Part shown: piece by piece, positions 1-8,345 of the stretch
Position numbering within the stretch: position 1 is the stretch's first letter
How the letters are laid out: the number at the start of each line of letters is the position of its first letter
Assembly: GCA_946183145.1 (NCBI GenBank)
Contig: CAMGZM010000006.1
Coordinates: 62,001 to 126,000 of the forward strand
Source of the DNA: an uncultured Fretibacterium sp.
GTDB taxonomy: Bacteria; Synergistota; Synergistia; Synergistales; Aminobacteriaceae
Length of the DNA: 64,000 bases
Direction of reading: 5' to 3'
Position numbers and translations under genes: made by a program
The notes under the pieces: generated by a model
Database searches by the model: none
Told to the model about the DNA's origin: nothing
What the model saw: only the letters and a program-made list of their open reading frames with translations

Positions 1-219
1 AAGCGCAAATGTTCCGTCATAACTTTCTATCGGGAATACTTCCTCTAATAATTCCTGAAGCCCCTGCGTTTTCCTTTCTTCCGGCAAAACATTGTCCTGA
101 TAAAACCAATGATAAGAATCTCTCTGTACACCTATCATATCAGGCATATCAACTAAATCACGAGCGCGGCCGAAAGTGTATCTCTTCCTGGTCTTGCTGA
201 TTGGCACAAATTCAGGCAT
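1..219 (-). CDS. rpoB: RNA polymerase beta subunit, N-terminal fragment
   Basis: The reverse strand opens at 219 and reads 73 codons without a stop to the window edge, so only the amino terminus is present. The translation begins MPEFVPISKTRKRYTFGRA and continues with a MPDMIGVQRDSYHWF segment and an L-x-E-x-F-P-I-E-S-Y-D-G stretch, which matches the start of bacterial RpoB (protrusion region), the catalytic beta subunit of RNA polymerase. A GGAGG ribosome site lies 6 bases before the ATG and a strong promoter is upstream. The usual rplL neighbour is not upstream: the adjacent gene is tRNA-Leu. Identification is confident, although only about 6 percent of the protein is visible. Confidence 0.9.
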   Translation of the reverse strand, partial: MPEFVPISKTRKRYTFGRARDLVDMPDMIGVQRDSYHWFYQDNVLPEERKTQGLQELLEEVFPIESYDGTFAL

Positions 220-266
220 TTTATACCTCCCCTGATGGTCTGGCTTTGCTTTTGGTGCAATGACGC

Positions 267-295
267 ATGATAACAAAAGGATATAACCATGTCAA
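267..295 (-). promoter_or_regulatory. Promoter of rpoB
   Basis: On the reverse strand a perfect -35 TTGACA (290-295) is followed after 17 bases by TATCAT (267-272), about 45 bases upstream of the rpoB start. It indicates that rpoB is transcribed here from its own promoter and not only by read-through from ribosomal protein genes. Confidence 0.75.
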
Positions 296-336
296 GCAAA
301 ACACGATTATACCCTCATTAACTTTCATTCTTATTA

Positions 337-420
337 TGCCCGAGAGAGGACTCGAACCTCCACGAACTTGCGCCCACTAGAACCTGAATCTAGCGCGTCT
401 ACCAATTCCGCCACCCGGGC
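337..420 (-). tRNA. tRNA-Leu (CAG)
   Basis: Reverse-strand GCCCGGG...CTCGGGC folds as a class II tRNA with a long variable arm. The anticodon stem CTAGA/TCTAG encloses loop TTCAGGT, giving anticodon CAG (leucine). The T-arm GGTTCGAGTCC is standard. Discriminator base is A and CCA is not encoded. Confidence 0.95.
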
Positions 421-445
421 GACTGATTTTTTCAGCGCGGAAGTA

Positions 446-473
446 ATTTTATCAGCCTATGAATTTTTTGCAA
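446..473 (-). promoter_or_regulatory. Promoter of tRNA-Leu
   Basis: Reverse-strand TTGCAA (468-473), 16-base spacer, TAAAAT (446-451), about 25 bases upstream of the tRNA. The remaining sequence between tRNA and ugd (421-691) shows no credible gene. Confidence 0.6.
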
Positions 474-619
474 CCCCTTTCACATTTGTGTGCTTAGTGC
501 TAAAGACTCAAAAATTAATCGGCATTGAAGAGTCAAAAACATCAAAAACGAATCGAGTCCGGCGGGAAAAAATTTCGGTTTCATTCTGACATTTTTATTC
601 TCACAACATCAAATTCAAA

Positions 620-647
620 CTGGCTGAAAAATTATCAAGTGTATAAT
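620..647 (+). promoter_or_regulatory. Possible promoter of ugd
   Basis: A perfect TATAAT at 642-647 lies 44 bases before the ugd start. The -35 candidate CTGGCT at 620-625 (16-base spacer) is poor, so only the -10 is well supported. Confidence 0.4.
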
Positions 648-691
648 TCACAACTGTATATCCCAGAAATTCAAGAGGGTGTTTTGTTTTC

Positions 692-2017
692 ATGAAAATT
701 GCTGTGATTGGTACGGGTTATGTAGGACTTGTTACGGGTACTTGCCTAGCTCGTTACGGGAATAATGTAGTCTGTGTTGATGTTAATGCAGAGAGAGTCG
801 AGAATCTCCGAAAAGGTATCGTGCCATTCTATGAACCTGGCCTCGAAGAAATGATGAAGCGCAACATGAGCGAAGGGCGGCTGTCATTCACAGAATCAAC
901 AGCAGAATCCCTCACAGGCACGGAGGCTTGTTTTGTCTGCGTTGGGACTCCTCAGAATCCCGACGGAAGCGCAAATATGTCCTATATTGATAGCGCGGCT
1001 CATGACATCGGCGCGGGAATGTCCGATAACCTTCTTGTTGTCGTGAAGTCTACAGTCCCGGCAGGAACTAACAAGAGAGTCCGCGAGATTATTGCATCAG
1101 AGCTTGAAGCCCGGAATGTTCCTCACAAATTATTCATGGCCTCGAACCCGGAATTTCTGCGCGAGGGATCATCACTGAATGATTTTCTTGAGCCTGACAG
1201 GGTTATTATCGGCGCGGACTCACCTGAAGGAAGGAGAATACTTGAGGAAATATATTCATTCCTTGAGCCGTCAAAACTAATCTTCATGGATACGGTGTCT
1301 GCTGAAATGTCGAAATACGCCGCGAATGCCATGCTCGCAACACGTATATCATTCATGAACGAGATAGCCGGAATCTGTGAGCATGTCGGCGCAGATGTCG
1401 AAAGCGTAAGAAGAGGAATCGGACTCGATGAGAGAATCGGCAGGAAATTTCTCCGGGCCGGGTGCGGTTACGGCGGTTCATGCTTCCCGAAAGATGTACG
1501 GGCATTGCGTGATTTCGCACGGGCGGCAGGTTATGAGCCTCAAATACTTACAGCCGTTGACGATGTAAACGAACGCGCAAAAGCGGCCATATTCATAAAG
1601 CTGTCAGCAAAATTCGACTCTCTCGCCGGAAAAGTTATAGCCGTCTGGGGATTGTCATTCAAGCCGAAAACTTCCGACATACGAGAAGCCCCCGCGCAGG
1701 TGTTAATACGTTCGCTTCTTGAGGCAGGCGCAAAAGTTCAGGCTTCAGACCCGCGCGCAATAGATGAAACACGCTCGGTTTTGGGTGAAAGAAAAGGACT
1801 CGTATACGTCTCTGATATGTACGACGCTGTGAACGGTGCGGACGCTCTTGCAGTAATGACAGAATGGGACATCTACAGAAAGCCCGATTTCAGTCGCATG
1901 AAAAAATTGATGAACACGCCGCTGATTATTGACGGAAGAAATCTCTATTCACCCGATGAAATGAAACGTAAAGGCTTCATGTATATATCAGTAGGAAGGC
2001 CGGAGGTGAACATATAA
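692..2017 (+). CDS. ugd: UDP-glucose 6-dehydrogenase
   Basis: A 441-residue enzyme oxidising UDP-glucose to UDP-glucuronate with two NAD+, supplying acidic sugar for capsule or other surface polysaccharide. Seen: the N-terminal Rossmann motif GTGYVGL (residues 7-13), the conserved SNPEFLREG segment, the lysine in MSKYAANA, and the catalytic cysteine in GYGGSCFPKD near residue 260, followed by the C-terminal UDP-binding domain with W-G-L-S-F-K-P. Length is typical of the Ugd/TuaD family. Start is ATG 692 preceded by GAGGG. A small exported-protein gene follows after 2 bases, so the two are probably cotranscribed. UDP-mannuronate dehydrogenase is a less likely alternative. Confidence 0.93.
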   Translation: MKIAVIGTGYVGLVTGTCLARYGNNVVCVDVNAERVENLRKGIVPFYEPGLEEMMKRNMSEGRLSFTESTAESLTGTEACFVCVGTPQNPDGSANMSYIDSAAHDIGAGMSDNLLVVVKSTVPAGTNKRVREIIASELEARNVPHKLFMASNPEFLREGSSLNDFLEPDRVIIGADSPEGRRILEEIYSFLEPSKLIFMDTVSAEMSKYAANAMLATRISFMNEIAGICEHVGADVESVRRGIGLDERIGRKFLRAGCGYGGSCFPKDVRALRDFARAAGYEPQILTAVDDVNERAKAAIFIKLSAKFDSLAGKVIAVWGLSFKPKTSDIREAPAQVLIRSLLEAGAKVQASDPRAIDETRSVLGERKGLVYVSDMYDAVNGADALAVMTEWDIYRKPDFSRMKKLMNTPLIIDGRNLYSPDEMKRKGFMYISVGRPEVNI

Positions 2018-2019
2018 AT

Positions 2020-2460
2020 ATGAAGACAAAAATTTTTGCGCTGCTCTTGATGCTGATAATGCCGGTATGCTCATACGGTGCTGATATTTCCGCAATTGAA
2101 CGTGAAGGGCTGATTATGCGGGTTGAGCTTAACACTTTGGGCGCGGACGCTGAACCCTCAGAACGTGAAGAGATCCTGAAGAAAATTGCTGAGAGATGCA
2201 GAGGCACAGAAGAAGGCGAGTCGGCGTATTGGGATTTGGCTGATTTATATCTTGGCGGATTCCCGGAGGAAATGAGGAAGGAAGCACAAGAGACTCTGGA
2301 ATTATGCCTGAAGAATTACCCAAATTCGCGCCGTTCCGTGATGGTGAAATGCAAGCTCGCTGAACTTTACGACGCAGGCACACCGAGAAGGGCGGAGCTG
2401 ATAAGACAGATAAAGAATGACGGAACACTCCCCAATGTTTTGCGTTCAACTCTTAATTAG
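2020..2460 (+). CDS. Small exported protein with TPR-like helices
   Basis: 146 residues. The first ~20 residues form a signal peptide (MKTKIFALLLMLIMPVCSYG then AD), so the product should leave the cytoplasm. The mature part is mostly helical with alternating pattern A-x-W-D-L-A-D-L-Y-L-G and A-x-E-T-L-E-L-C-L-K-N-Y-P-N-S, resembling tetratricopeptide units. The start lies 2 bases after the ugd stop, with GGAGGTGA inside the end of ugd as ribosome site. No catalytic motif is visible. Its link to polysaccharide synthesis rests on position only. Specific function unknown. Confidence 0.7.
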   Translation: MKTKIFALLLMLIMPVCSYGADISAIEREGLIMRVELNTLGADAEPSEREEILKKIAERCRGTEEGESAYWDLADLYLGGFPEEMRKEAQETLELCLKNYPNSRRSVMVKCKLAELYDAGTPRRAELIRQIKNDGTLPNVLRSTLN

Positions 2461-2522
2461 AAGACAGGATTTTTCTGCGTAATTATACGGGGAAAAAGAT
2501 ACAAAGTTTTTTCACAGACTTG

Positions 2523-2550
2523 TTGACAAGGTAACAACACGGTGTAAAAT
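2523..2550 (+). promoter_or_regulatory. Promoter of sorted surface protein 1
   Basis: Perfect TTGACA (2523-2528), 16-base spacer, TAAAAT (2545-2550). Predicted transcription begins near 2557, leaving a leader of about 70 bases that contains a T-rich run (2596-2609) before the ribosome site at 2611-2616. Confidence 0.75.
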
Positions 2551-2629
2551 GTGCAATGTAGTTCTGCGTGTATTACTTAGTTCAGTACCACAAGTTTTTA
2601 TTATTTTTTGGAAGGAGTGCTTTTCTTTC

Positions 2630-4393
2630 ATGAAGAAGTTTTTTGCGTTATTCTTAGTTGTTGCCATGCTCTCAGTTGCGGGTACGGCAATGGCTACATC
2701 AATCACAGCCAGTCCCTCAGATGTTACAGCGCAGAGGGGTTCGACCGTTACGGTAACTTTAACAGGTACGGCATCACATACTGGAACTCTGTCGTATACC
2801 AAGGTCAGCGGTGCCAGCTGGTTATCGGTGAACGGTACTACATTAAGCGGGACTGTTCCTTCGGACGCATTAGCAGGGGACTACGAAGTAATCGCTCGTG
2901 TTGTTGAGACCTATGTTGACACAGATGCACAAGGGCATATAGCAGAAAAAACGGATACCAGCGATGTACAAATAACTGTGCACGTAACAGTTCCTGTTAC
3001 CCCCAAGACAGAGGGCGGCTCGCAGTCTGCAAGTTCTCAGACAGTTGTTATAATAGTCGAGACAGTTAAAACCGTTGTGGTAAAAGTTCCTGCCGTTGAA
3101 AAGGTCAATCAGGTAACAGTGGCGCAGGCAAGGACAGAATCGACACGTAAGCAGACAGTTACAAGCACAAAGTCCACGCTTGCAGCAAAGATACGCAACG
3201 CAGTAGCCAGTGCGCCAGTCCTGAGCAATACAAGCCTTCTGATTGCTGTAGTTACTGAGACAAAGGCACAGCTTGTTGAGAATTTCGCGGCGGTAATTCA
3301 GGATAAGTTATCAAAAATAACGACACCTGTACTCGGTGCGCCTGTCAAGAAGCTCGCGCAGGTTATTCCTCCTATGTCAACCACAGAATCAGGTTTTGTG
3401 GCGCAGGATATGACTTTCGGCACAGAGTATTACGGGAAGAAAATCGGCTATGACCTTAACCCCAAAGGTTTAGTGAGCGGTGCTTTCTTCGCGGCGGATG
3501 CTGAGGGCAACAATGACGCTGCATTCCTTGACAGCACAGGCGCGGAGACCGAAATTATTCCTGACGGTACGGGAAGCGCGGATGCAGGCGTTGTTACGGC
3601 AGTCGTTTACCTTCAGGCGGGGGAGGAATATGAGCCTTACGTGTTCGTTGAAGTGCCTCAGGCAGAAGAAGCATCGTTTGACGCGGCGACTGGCGCAGAA
3701 GAGAAATCAGTTGAACTCACCACAACAGAGGCTACATCAGTATCAGTCAATACAACTGACACGTTTAACCCTATAGTTACAGCATCGGCACTCGCAGCGA
3801 TTTCCAACGATTACGGCAAGCCGGTTAAGGAACTTCCCTATGATGCGGCCTCAACGACAGCAACATGGGCAGCCACAGATGATGAGAAAGCGTATATGAC
3901 AGCTCAGAGCATGGATTTTGTCTGCTCACTTCCTGTTCTGAATGTGGTAAGCGATGGCGTTTATGTTGCTAACATAAAGTTCGATAACACTCCTTCGGCC
4001 AGCACATTCAGTGCTCCTATGTTCTATCCTAACGGTGTGAATGCGAGCGGTCTGGCAAAATCAACACTTTACACAATCAGCGAGGGTTCAGCAACCAAAG
4101 TAACAGACGCGAACGCAAAGGACATCGTAGTCAACGGCCGTTCAGTGTACTTGGTATTCGAGGTAGTGAACAATGTGGTAGCAGCAGACTTTGAGGCGGC
4201 GGCAGTTACGCTCAGCAAGCCCGCGCTCGTAGTCAAAGAGACCTCAACGACACCGACACCCACACCTGGCCCGACACCCACACCAAGCGGAGACATATAC
4301 GGCGTAGGAAGTTCAAGCGGTGGATGCTCAGCAGGAAGCGCAGTTCTCGCACTCGCCCTTCTTGGGACATTCATAGCAGCACGCAAAAAGTAG
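2630..4393 (+). CDS. Synergist-CTERM surface protein with Ig-like domain
   Basis: 587 residues. The start is ATG 2630, where GGAAGGAG precedes and a clear signal peptide begins (MKKFFALFLVVAMLSVAGTAMA); upstream in-frame ATGs lack both. Residues ~25-110 form a putative Ig-like module (P-S-D-V-T-A-Q-R-G-S-T-V ... L-S-G-T-V-P). The middle is low-complexity Val/Thr/Ser-rich. Residues ~270-350 hold a beta-rich module resembling the end of the giant protein at 35308-39996. A TPTPTPGPTPTP linker leads to the tail GSSSGGCSAGS, a ~17-residue hydrophobic helix and ARKK, which matches the Synergist-CTERM sorting signal. Expected fate: export, then tail processing and surface anchoring. Ligand unknown; no sorting enzyme is encoded nearby. 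Confidence 0.85.
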   Translation: MKKFFALFLVVAMLSVAGTAMATSITASPSDVTAQRGSTVTVTLTGTASHTGTLSYTKVSGASWLSVNGTTLSGTVPSDALAGDYEVIARVVETYVDTDAQGHIAEKTDTSDVQITVHVTVPVTPKTEGGSQSASSQTVVIIVETVKTVVVKVPAVEKVNQVTVAQARTESTRKQTVTSTKSTLAAKIRNAVASAPVLSNTSLLIAVVTETKAQLVENFAAVIQDKLSKITTPVLGAPVKKLAQVIPPMSTTESGFVAQDMTFGTEYYGKKIGYDLNPKGLVSGAFFAADAEGNNDAAFLDSTGAETEIIPDGTGSADAGVVTAVVYLQAGEEYEPYVFVEVPQAEEASFDAATGAEEKSVELTTTEATSVSVNTTDTFNPIVTASALAAISNDYGKPVKELPYDAASTTATWAATDDEKAYMTAQSMDFVCSLPVLNVVSDGVYVANIKFDNTPSASTFSAPMFYPNGVNASGLAKSTLYTISEGSATKVTDANAKDIVVNGRSVYLVFEVVNNVVAADFEAAAVTLSKPALVVKETSTTPTPTPGPTPTPSGDIYGVGSSSGGCSAGSAVLALALLGTFIAARKK

Positions 4394-4425
4394 TACAACG
4401 CAGAAACGTACATACTAAATAACAG

Positions 4426-4463
4426 CGTCCTCCTTGTTCGAGAGTGAACAGGGAGGGCGTTTT
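4426..4463 (+). terminator. Intrinsic terminator
   Basis: A 14-bp uninterrupted stem (4426-4439 with 4446-4459, two G-U pairs), 6-base loop, then TTTT. It closes the surface protein 1 transcript. Confidence 0.85.
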
Positions 4464-4499
4464 CTTATGGGCGTATAATTGCCTCAGGAGGTTTGATAG

Positions 4500-5969
4500 A
4501 TGAAACACTATGTATGTTTTGACGCGGGGACTCAGAGCGTGAAAGTTGCGGTTTATGATGAAGCGGGGAATCAGGTTGCAGTAGACGTAAATCCCACAAC
4601 GCTGAATTATCCTAATCCGGGATGGGTTGAGATGGAAGTTGAAGAATATTTCCGGCTCGCCTTGAAGGGAATGAAGAAATGCGCGGAGATAATGCGGGGG
4701 AAAAATATCGATCCTTCAACAGTACGCGCTGTAATGGGGGACGGAATAATCTGCGGGATTGCAGGAGCTGACGAAAACGGACGGGCAATTACTCCGTATA
4801 TCAACTATCTTGACTCACGGACGCAGGAAGATGCAGACAATCTTTCAGCACAAAATCTCGATATTTGGGCGAATGAGACAGGAAACCCGGGGCCGCTTTG
4901 CTTGTTCCCGGCGTTACATGCAAGATGGCTTCTCAGAAATTCACCGAATACCGCGAAAATCAAAAAGTTCATCCACAACGCTCCGTATATCTTAATGCAC
5001 TTGGCCGGACTAAAGGCTGATGACGCTTTCATAGACTGGGGCGCAATGTCGGGATGGGGACTCGGCTATGATGTCGTCAAAAAATCGTGGTCAGATGAGC
5101 AGCTCGCCATTCTCGGAATCAATCGCGATCTCATGCCGCGAATCGTTAAGCCTTGGGACATTATCGGCGGACTCTCGGCTAAATGCGCAAAGATTACAGG
5201 CTTCCCGGAAGGCACTCCGATTTGCGCGGGCGCGGGTGATACTATGCAGTCATTGCTTGCGTGCGGAGTTCATGAGCCGGGTCATGCGGTTGACGTTGCC
5301 GGAACGTGCTCGATGTTCTGCATTTCAACGGGCGGAATCATTCCAGGCCTCAGCAAAAAGGGAAATGGACTCATCTTCAACAGCGGGACTCTTCCTGACA
5401 CATATTTTTACTGGGGCTTTGTGCGTACGGGCGGGCTTGCGTTAAGATGGTTCAGGGATAACGTCTGCAACAAAGCAGGGGATGACTCGTACTATGATTT
5501 TCTCAGCGAGGGCGCGGAAAAATTGATCAACGGCTCAGAGGGAGTCAGATTTTTGCCTTGGCTCACGGGAGGCCCTGAAGGATTCCGGGACGTTCACGGC
5601 TGCTTCATCAACATGGGAATGAACACGAATCAGTTTGTGCTTTGGCGCGCTGTCCTTGAGGCTATTGCGGGAGAATATTCCGAGATCGCTGAACGTTCAC
5701 GCATGGCCGGGACTCCTGTCGACAGAGTAATCATCACTGAGGGAGGAAGCAAATCTAAACTCTGGAATCAAATCAAGGCCGACATGATTCAGGCGGAAAC
5801 TCTCACGCTCAAAACTGGCGGCGCGCTCGCAATGAATGCCGTTACGGGTGCTTACGCTGTCGGTGATGTTCCTGACATGGCCGCAAAAGTTCATGAGGGA
5901 CTCAGCGTTACCGGGAAATTCACGCCGGGTGAAAAACTCACTTTGCCGGATATACCTTTCAAGCTGTAA
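4500..5969 (+). CDS. FGGY-family carbohydrate kinase (xylulokinase-like)
   Basis: 489 residues, the usual length for FGGY kinases that phosphorylate ketoses or polyols with ATP. Seen: N-terminal phosphate motif FDAGTQSVK (residues 6-14), GDGIICGI and an arginine in YLDSRTQEDADN, the DVAGTCSMF motif of the second domain, and the C-terminal ITEGGSKSKLWNQIKADM segment that contacts nucleotide. Ribosome site AGGAGG (4486-4491) supports ATG 4500. A TATAAT at 4474-4479 would give a very short leader. No sugar transporter or isomerase is adjacent, so the substrate (xylulose, erythritol-like or other) cannot be named. A terminator closes it as a single-gene unit. Confidence 0.85.
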   Translation: MKHYVCFDAGTQSVKVAVYDEAGNQVAVDVNPTTLNYPNPGWVEMEVEEYFRLALKGMKKCAEIMRGKNIDPSTVRAVMGDGIICGIAGADENGRAITPYINYLDSRTQEDADNLSAQNLDIWANETGNPGPLCLFPALHARWLLRNSPNTAKIKKFIHNAPYILMHLAGLKADDAFIDWGAMSGWGLGYDVVKKSWSDEQLAILGINRDLMPRIVKPWDIIGGLSAKCAKITGFPEGTPICAGAGDTMQSLLACGVHEPGHAVDVAGTCSMFCISTGGIIPGLSKKGNGLIFNSGTLPDTYFYWGFVRTGGLALRWFRDNVCNKAGDDSYYDFLSEGAEKLINGSEGVRFLPWLTGGPEGFRDVHGCFINMGMNTNQFVLWRAVLEAIAGEYSEIAERSRMAGTPVDRVIITEGGSKSKLWNQIKADMIQAETLTLKTGGALAMNAVTGAYAVGDVPDMAAKVHEGLSVTGKFTPGEKLTLPDIPFKL

Positions 5970-5972
5970 ACG

Positions 5973-6011
5973 CAAAAAAAATTGCCTCCTCACAAAACGC
6001 GGGGAGGCTTT
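5973..6011. terminator. Bidirectional intrinsic terminator
   Basis: 8-bp stem GCCTCCTC (5984-5991) with GGGGAGGC (6001-6008). The A8 run at 5973-5980 gives a strong T tract for the reverse-strand carrier gene; TTTCT on the forward side serves the kinase gene. Confidence 0.75.
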
Positions 6012-6027
6012 CTATTTATCACAAACT

Positions 6028-7353
6028 CTATAACATCGTGCTTATCACATAGTTGAACGCCGCGCACAAAATCACGCTCACAGGAACAGCCAAGAATAAT
6101 AGACGGTTGAAGACGCTGACTCGTTCGTCCTCTTTTCCGCATGAGGCCATAATCAGACTCCCGCCGGATGAAAACGGACTAATCGCACTGCTCTGCGCTC
6201 CCAATACTGTGCAGGCAAAAAGTGATTCCGCACTGAGTCCCGTTGACGCTGCGAGGGCAGGAATCAGAGGGAATAACGCCGGAGCAACGACTCCCGTTGT
6301 CGAGCTGAAGAATGACATGAACGCCGCTACAATGCTGAACGCTATAGGCACTAACGCAACTGCTACATTTGAGCTTATCCACGACGATAACATATTGATC
6401 GTTCCGGCCTTAACTGCTACTGCGATTAACATTCCAGCTCCCGCAATCATGATTATTGTGTTCCAGGGCACGCGGGCTATTGCTTCCTTCTGCGGCGCAA
6501 GTTTCATCAGCAACGCAATCACCGCGAAAATTATTCCCACAAGTCCGACATCTATCTTGCTGTTCAGTGTTGAGATTGTCGCGTTCTTCGGCATAATCAT
6601 TTTCAGAATCGGGAACGCTAACAGAACAATCATCATCAATATCATCAAGGTGAATGTCTGACGCTGCTTTTTGTCAAACGGCTCAGGCTTTGAGAATGTT
6701 ACGCCCTTCCCTATGTGCCAGTTTGAAGGAAGGCAGAAACGAAATACAGCTATGATTATCACCGAGAAGATTACAGCGTAAACAAAAATTTTCATCTCCA
6801 TATTGAAACTGTCAACAGCCTTTAACGTTTTGTCAGCCTCGTAAGCATTATCAGCAAGCCCGCGGAATATTACGCCCAAATTTGACGTGGGGAAATTTCC
6901 GCCCGCCAATGCTCCGCAGTTTATCGCGACTCCTCCCGTAAGTTTATCCATGTTCGCCTCGTCGCAAATCGCAAGCGTTATCGGTGCCATGAACGCCATT
7001 ACAGTGAAGAATGTAGCTCCCATTATCGACAGAATCACAGCAACAGCAAACAGCGCAAAAGGAAGCATTCCGGGAAATTTACGGCAGGCATACAGCAGTG
7101 CGCCCGACAATTTTTCGAGAGTGCCGTTTATCGCCGCAAAGTTGTAGAAGAGTGAGACCGACAATATGACAAACATCGTGTTCACAGGCCAGAAGCCAAT
7201 CACCTGCGAGGGCTTGAGACCCATAACGAAACAGCCGATCACGTAAGCAAAAACCATGCAGAAAAGGCCCGTGTTTATGCCCGTCTTGTAACCGAGAATT
7301 ATCGCAACCGCTATGCAGATTATTATCGCGAGACTCAATCCTGCCTCTGTCAT
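6028..7353 (-). CDS. MatC-type dicarboxylate carrier
   Basis: 441 residues, strongly hydrophobic with about 11-12 predicted membrane helices, in the ion-transporter superfamily that includes malonate carrier MatC and SLC13-like proteins. The N-terminal part (residues ~1-150, including the GATFFTVMAFMAPITLAICDE region) resembles the MatC N-terminal domain; N-C-G-A-L-A-G-G-N-F-P-T-S-N and F-S-S-T-T-G are the two re-entrant signatures typical of the superfamily. Likely imports a small carboxylate with cations. It starts 2 bases after the stop of the DUF6282 hydrolase gene, sharing its AAGGAGG ribosome site, so they form an operon. The exact substrate is not deducible. Confidence 0.8.
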   Translation of the reverse strand: MTEAGLSLAIIICIAVAIILGYKTGINTGLFCMVFAYVIGCFVMGLKPSQVIGFWPVNTMFVILSVSLFYNFAAINGTLEKLSGALLYACRKFPGMLPFALFAVAVILSIMGATFFTVMAFMAPITLAICDEANMDKLTGGVAINCGALAGGNFPTSNLGVIFRGLADNAYEADKTLKAVDSFNMEMKIFVYAVIFSVIIIAVFRFCLPSNWHIGKGVTFSKPEPFDKKQRQTFTLMILMMIVLLAFPILKMIMPKNATISTLNSKIDVGLVGIIFAVIALLMKLAPQKEAIARVPWNTIIMIAGAGMLIAVAVKAGTINMLSSWISSNVAVALVPIAFSIVAAFMSFFSSTTGVVAPALFPLIPALAASTGLSAESLFACTVLGAQSSAISPFSSGGSLIMASCGKEDERVSVFNRLLFLAVPVSVILCAAFNYVISTML

Positions 7354-7355
7354 GA

Positions 7356-8225
7356 CTATTCAGCCTCCTTTATGCCTAAAAGATTGTACGGTATTGTCCG
7401 CGTCATGTGGTATATATGTTCCTCCGGGATTCCGTTGTCCGCAAGATACTGCATGTACTCTTTCAGCGCAATCTCCCAGTGAGGATTCTCCGTCTGTCCT
7501 CCGTCTGTGTCGACCATAACATTTTTGTAGCCGACTTTGCGTATGATTTCGAGGTTGTCAGGGAGATTTGACTTGTATTTTCCGCCGCCCATGTTCTGAG
7601 CGTAACAGCGTTCGAGGATTACGTCATAATCTTTCACGACTCTGATTTGATCCTCGTGGGACATTCCGACAATCCACCATTCAGGATGAGTCAAAACGAT
7701 TTTGCGGACTCCCGCGTTCCGTGCCGCCTCAATCACTACAAACGCTTCTTCAGGCGAGCAGTGTGCAGTACCTAATACAGCGTCGTAATCCTTCACCATC
7801 TTGAAGACTTCAAGCAGTTCCGGGACAACCTTCCAGCCGATGACAATATCAACGCCCGCTGAAGGATCTTTGCCCATCTTGTGAATGTGATTCTTTGCTG
7901 ACTGAGTCGGAAGCCATACTACTTTTGCTCCGAGCTTCAACGCTGTCTCAACCGCTGAAGGATTTATCCCGCCTATTGATTTGTTCATGGTAACAGAACC
8001 GTACATTGTGAAGCCGGTATTTTCCCCGTGAATTTTCCTGACATATTCATTCGTGAGAAATGCCCGGTTTGCTGTGAATCCCTGATGTGATTTGATGACG
8101 ATTGCCCGCGCTTTTACCCGTATTGCCGCCTCCGCTAACTCGAAATCGTTATATGCCCTGAGCCGCAAATCAGGATTCGTGTGAACGTGCATATCACATA
8201 CGCCATTTAATGACACTTCCGGCAT
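7356..8225 (-). CDS. DUF6282-family metal-dependent hydrolase
   Basis: 289 residues. The N-terminal D-M-H-V-H-T-N-P motif (residues ~11-18), an I-K-S-H-Q-G-F segment, a T-A-H-C-S-P-E-E-A motif and T-H-P-E-W-W mark an amidohydrolase/PHP-like TIM barrel with several metal-binding histidines and a late D-T-D-G. This is the pattern of the DUF6282 family, whose reaction is not established. It is first gene of a two-gene operon with the MatC-type carrier, so it plausibly hydrolyses the imported compound or a product. GAGGGGG precedes ATG 8225. The divergent LysR gene is its probable regulator. Confidence 0.75.
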   Translation of the reverse strand: MPEVSLNGVCDMHVHTNPDLRLRAYNDFELAEAAIRVKARAIVIKSHQGFTANRAFLTNEYVRKIHGENTGFTMYGSVTMNKSIGGINPSAVETALKLGAKVVWLPTQSAKNHIHKMGKDPSAGVDIVIGWKVVPELLEVFKMVKDYDAVLGTAHCSPEEAFVVIEAARNAGVRKIVLTHPEWWIVGMSHEDQIRVVKDYDVILERCYAQNMGGGKYKSNLPDNLEIIRKVGYKNVMVDTDGGQTENPHWEIALKEYMQYLADNGIPEEHIYHMTRTIPYNLLGIKEAE

Positions 8226-8279
8226 GTGTTTAGCCCCCTCGTTAATATTTTTGTGGAATGATGGAATTATATACGCGGT

Positions 8280-8307
8280 TTGCTATCACCGAAACTGGAA
8301 ATATAAT
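8280..8307 (+). promoter_or_regulatory. Promoter of the LysR gene in a divergent control region
   Basis: TTGCTA (8280-8285), 16-base spacer, perfect TATAAT (8302-8307). The 120-base region 8226-8345 also carries a reverse-strand TATAAT with a weak -35 for the hydrolase/carrier operon, the standard arrangement for a LysR regulator and its target. Confidence 0.65.
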
Positions 8308-8345
8308 ATCTTCCGTATCACAAAAAATGATAGTGAGGGTTGCTG

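Noticed and set aside
9-200. 63-codon forward frame at the left edge
   Set aside because: The reverse strand encodes the recognisable RpoB N terminus over the same bases.
6053-6661. 202-codon forward frame inside the carrier gene
   Set aside because: Antisense shadow of a membrane protein; the reverse strand carries the coherent transporter.
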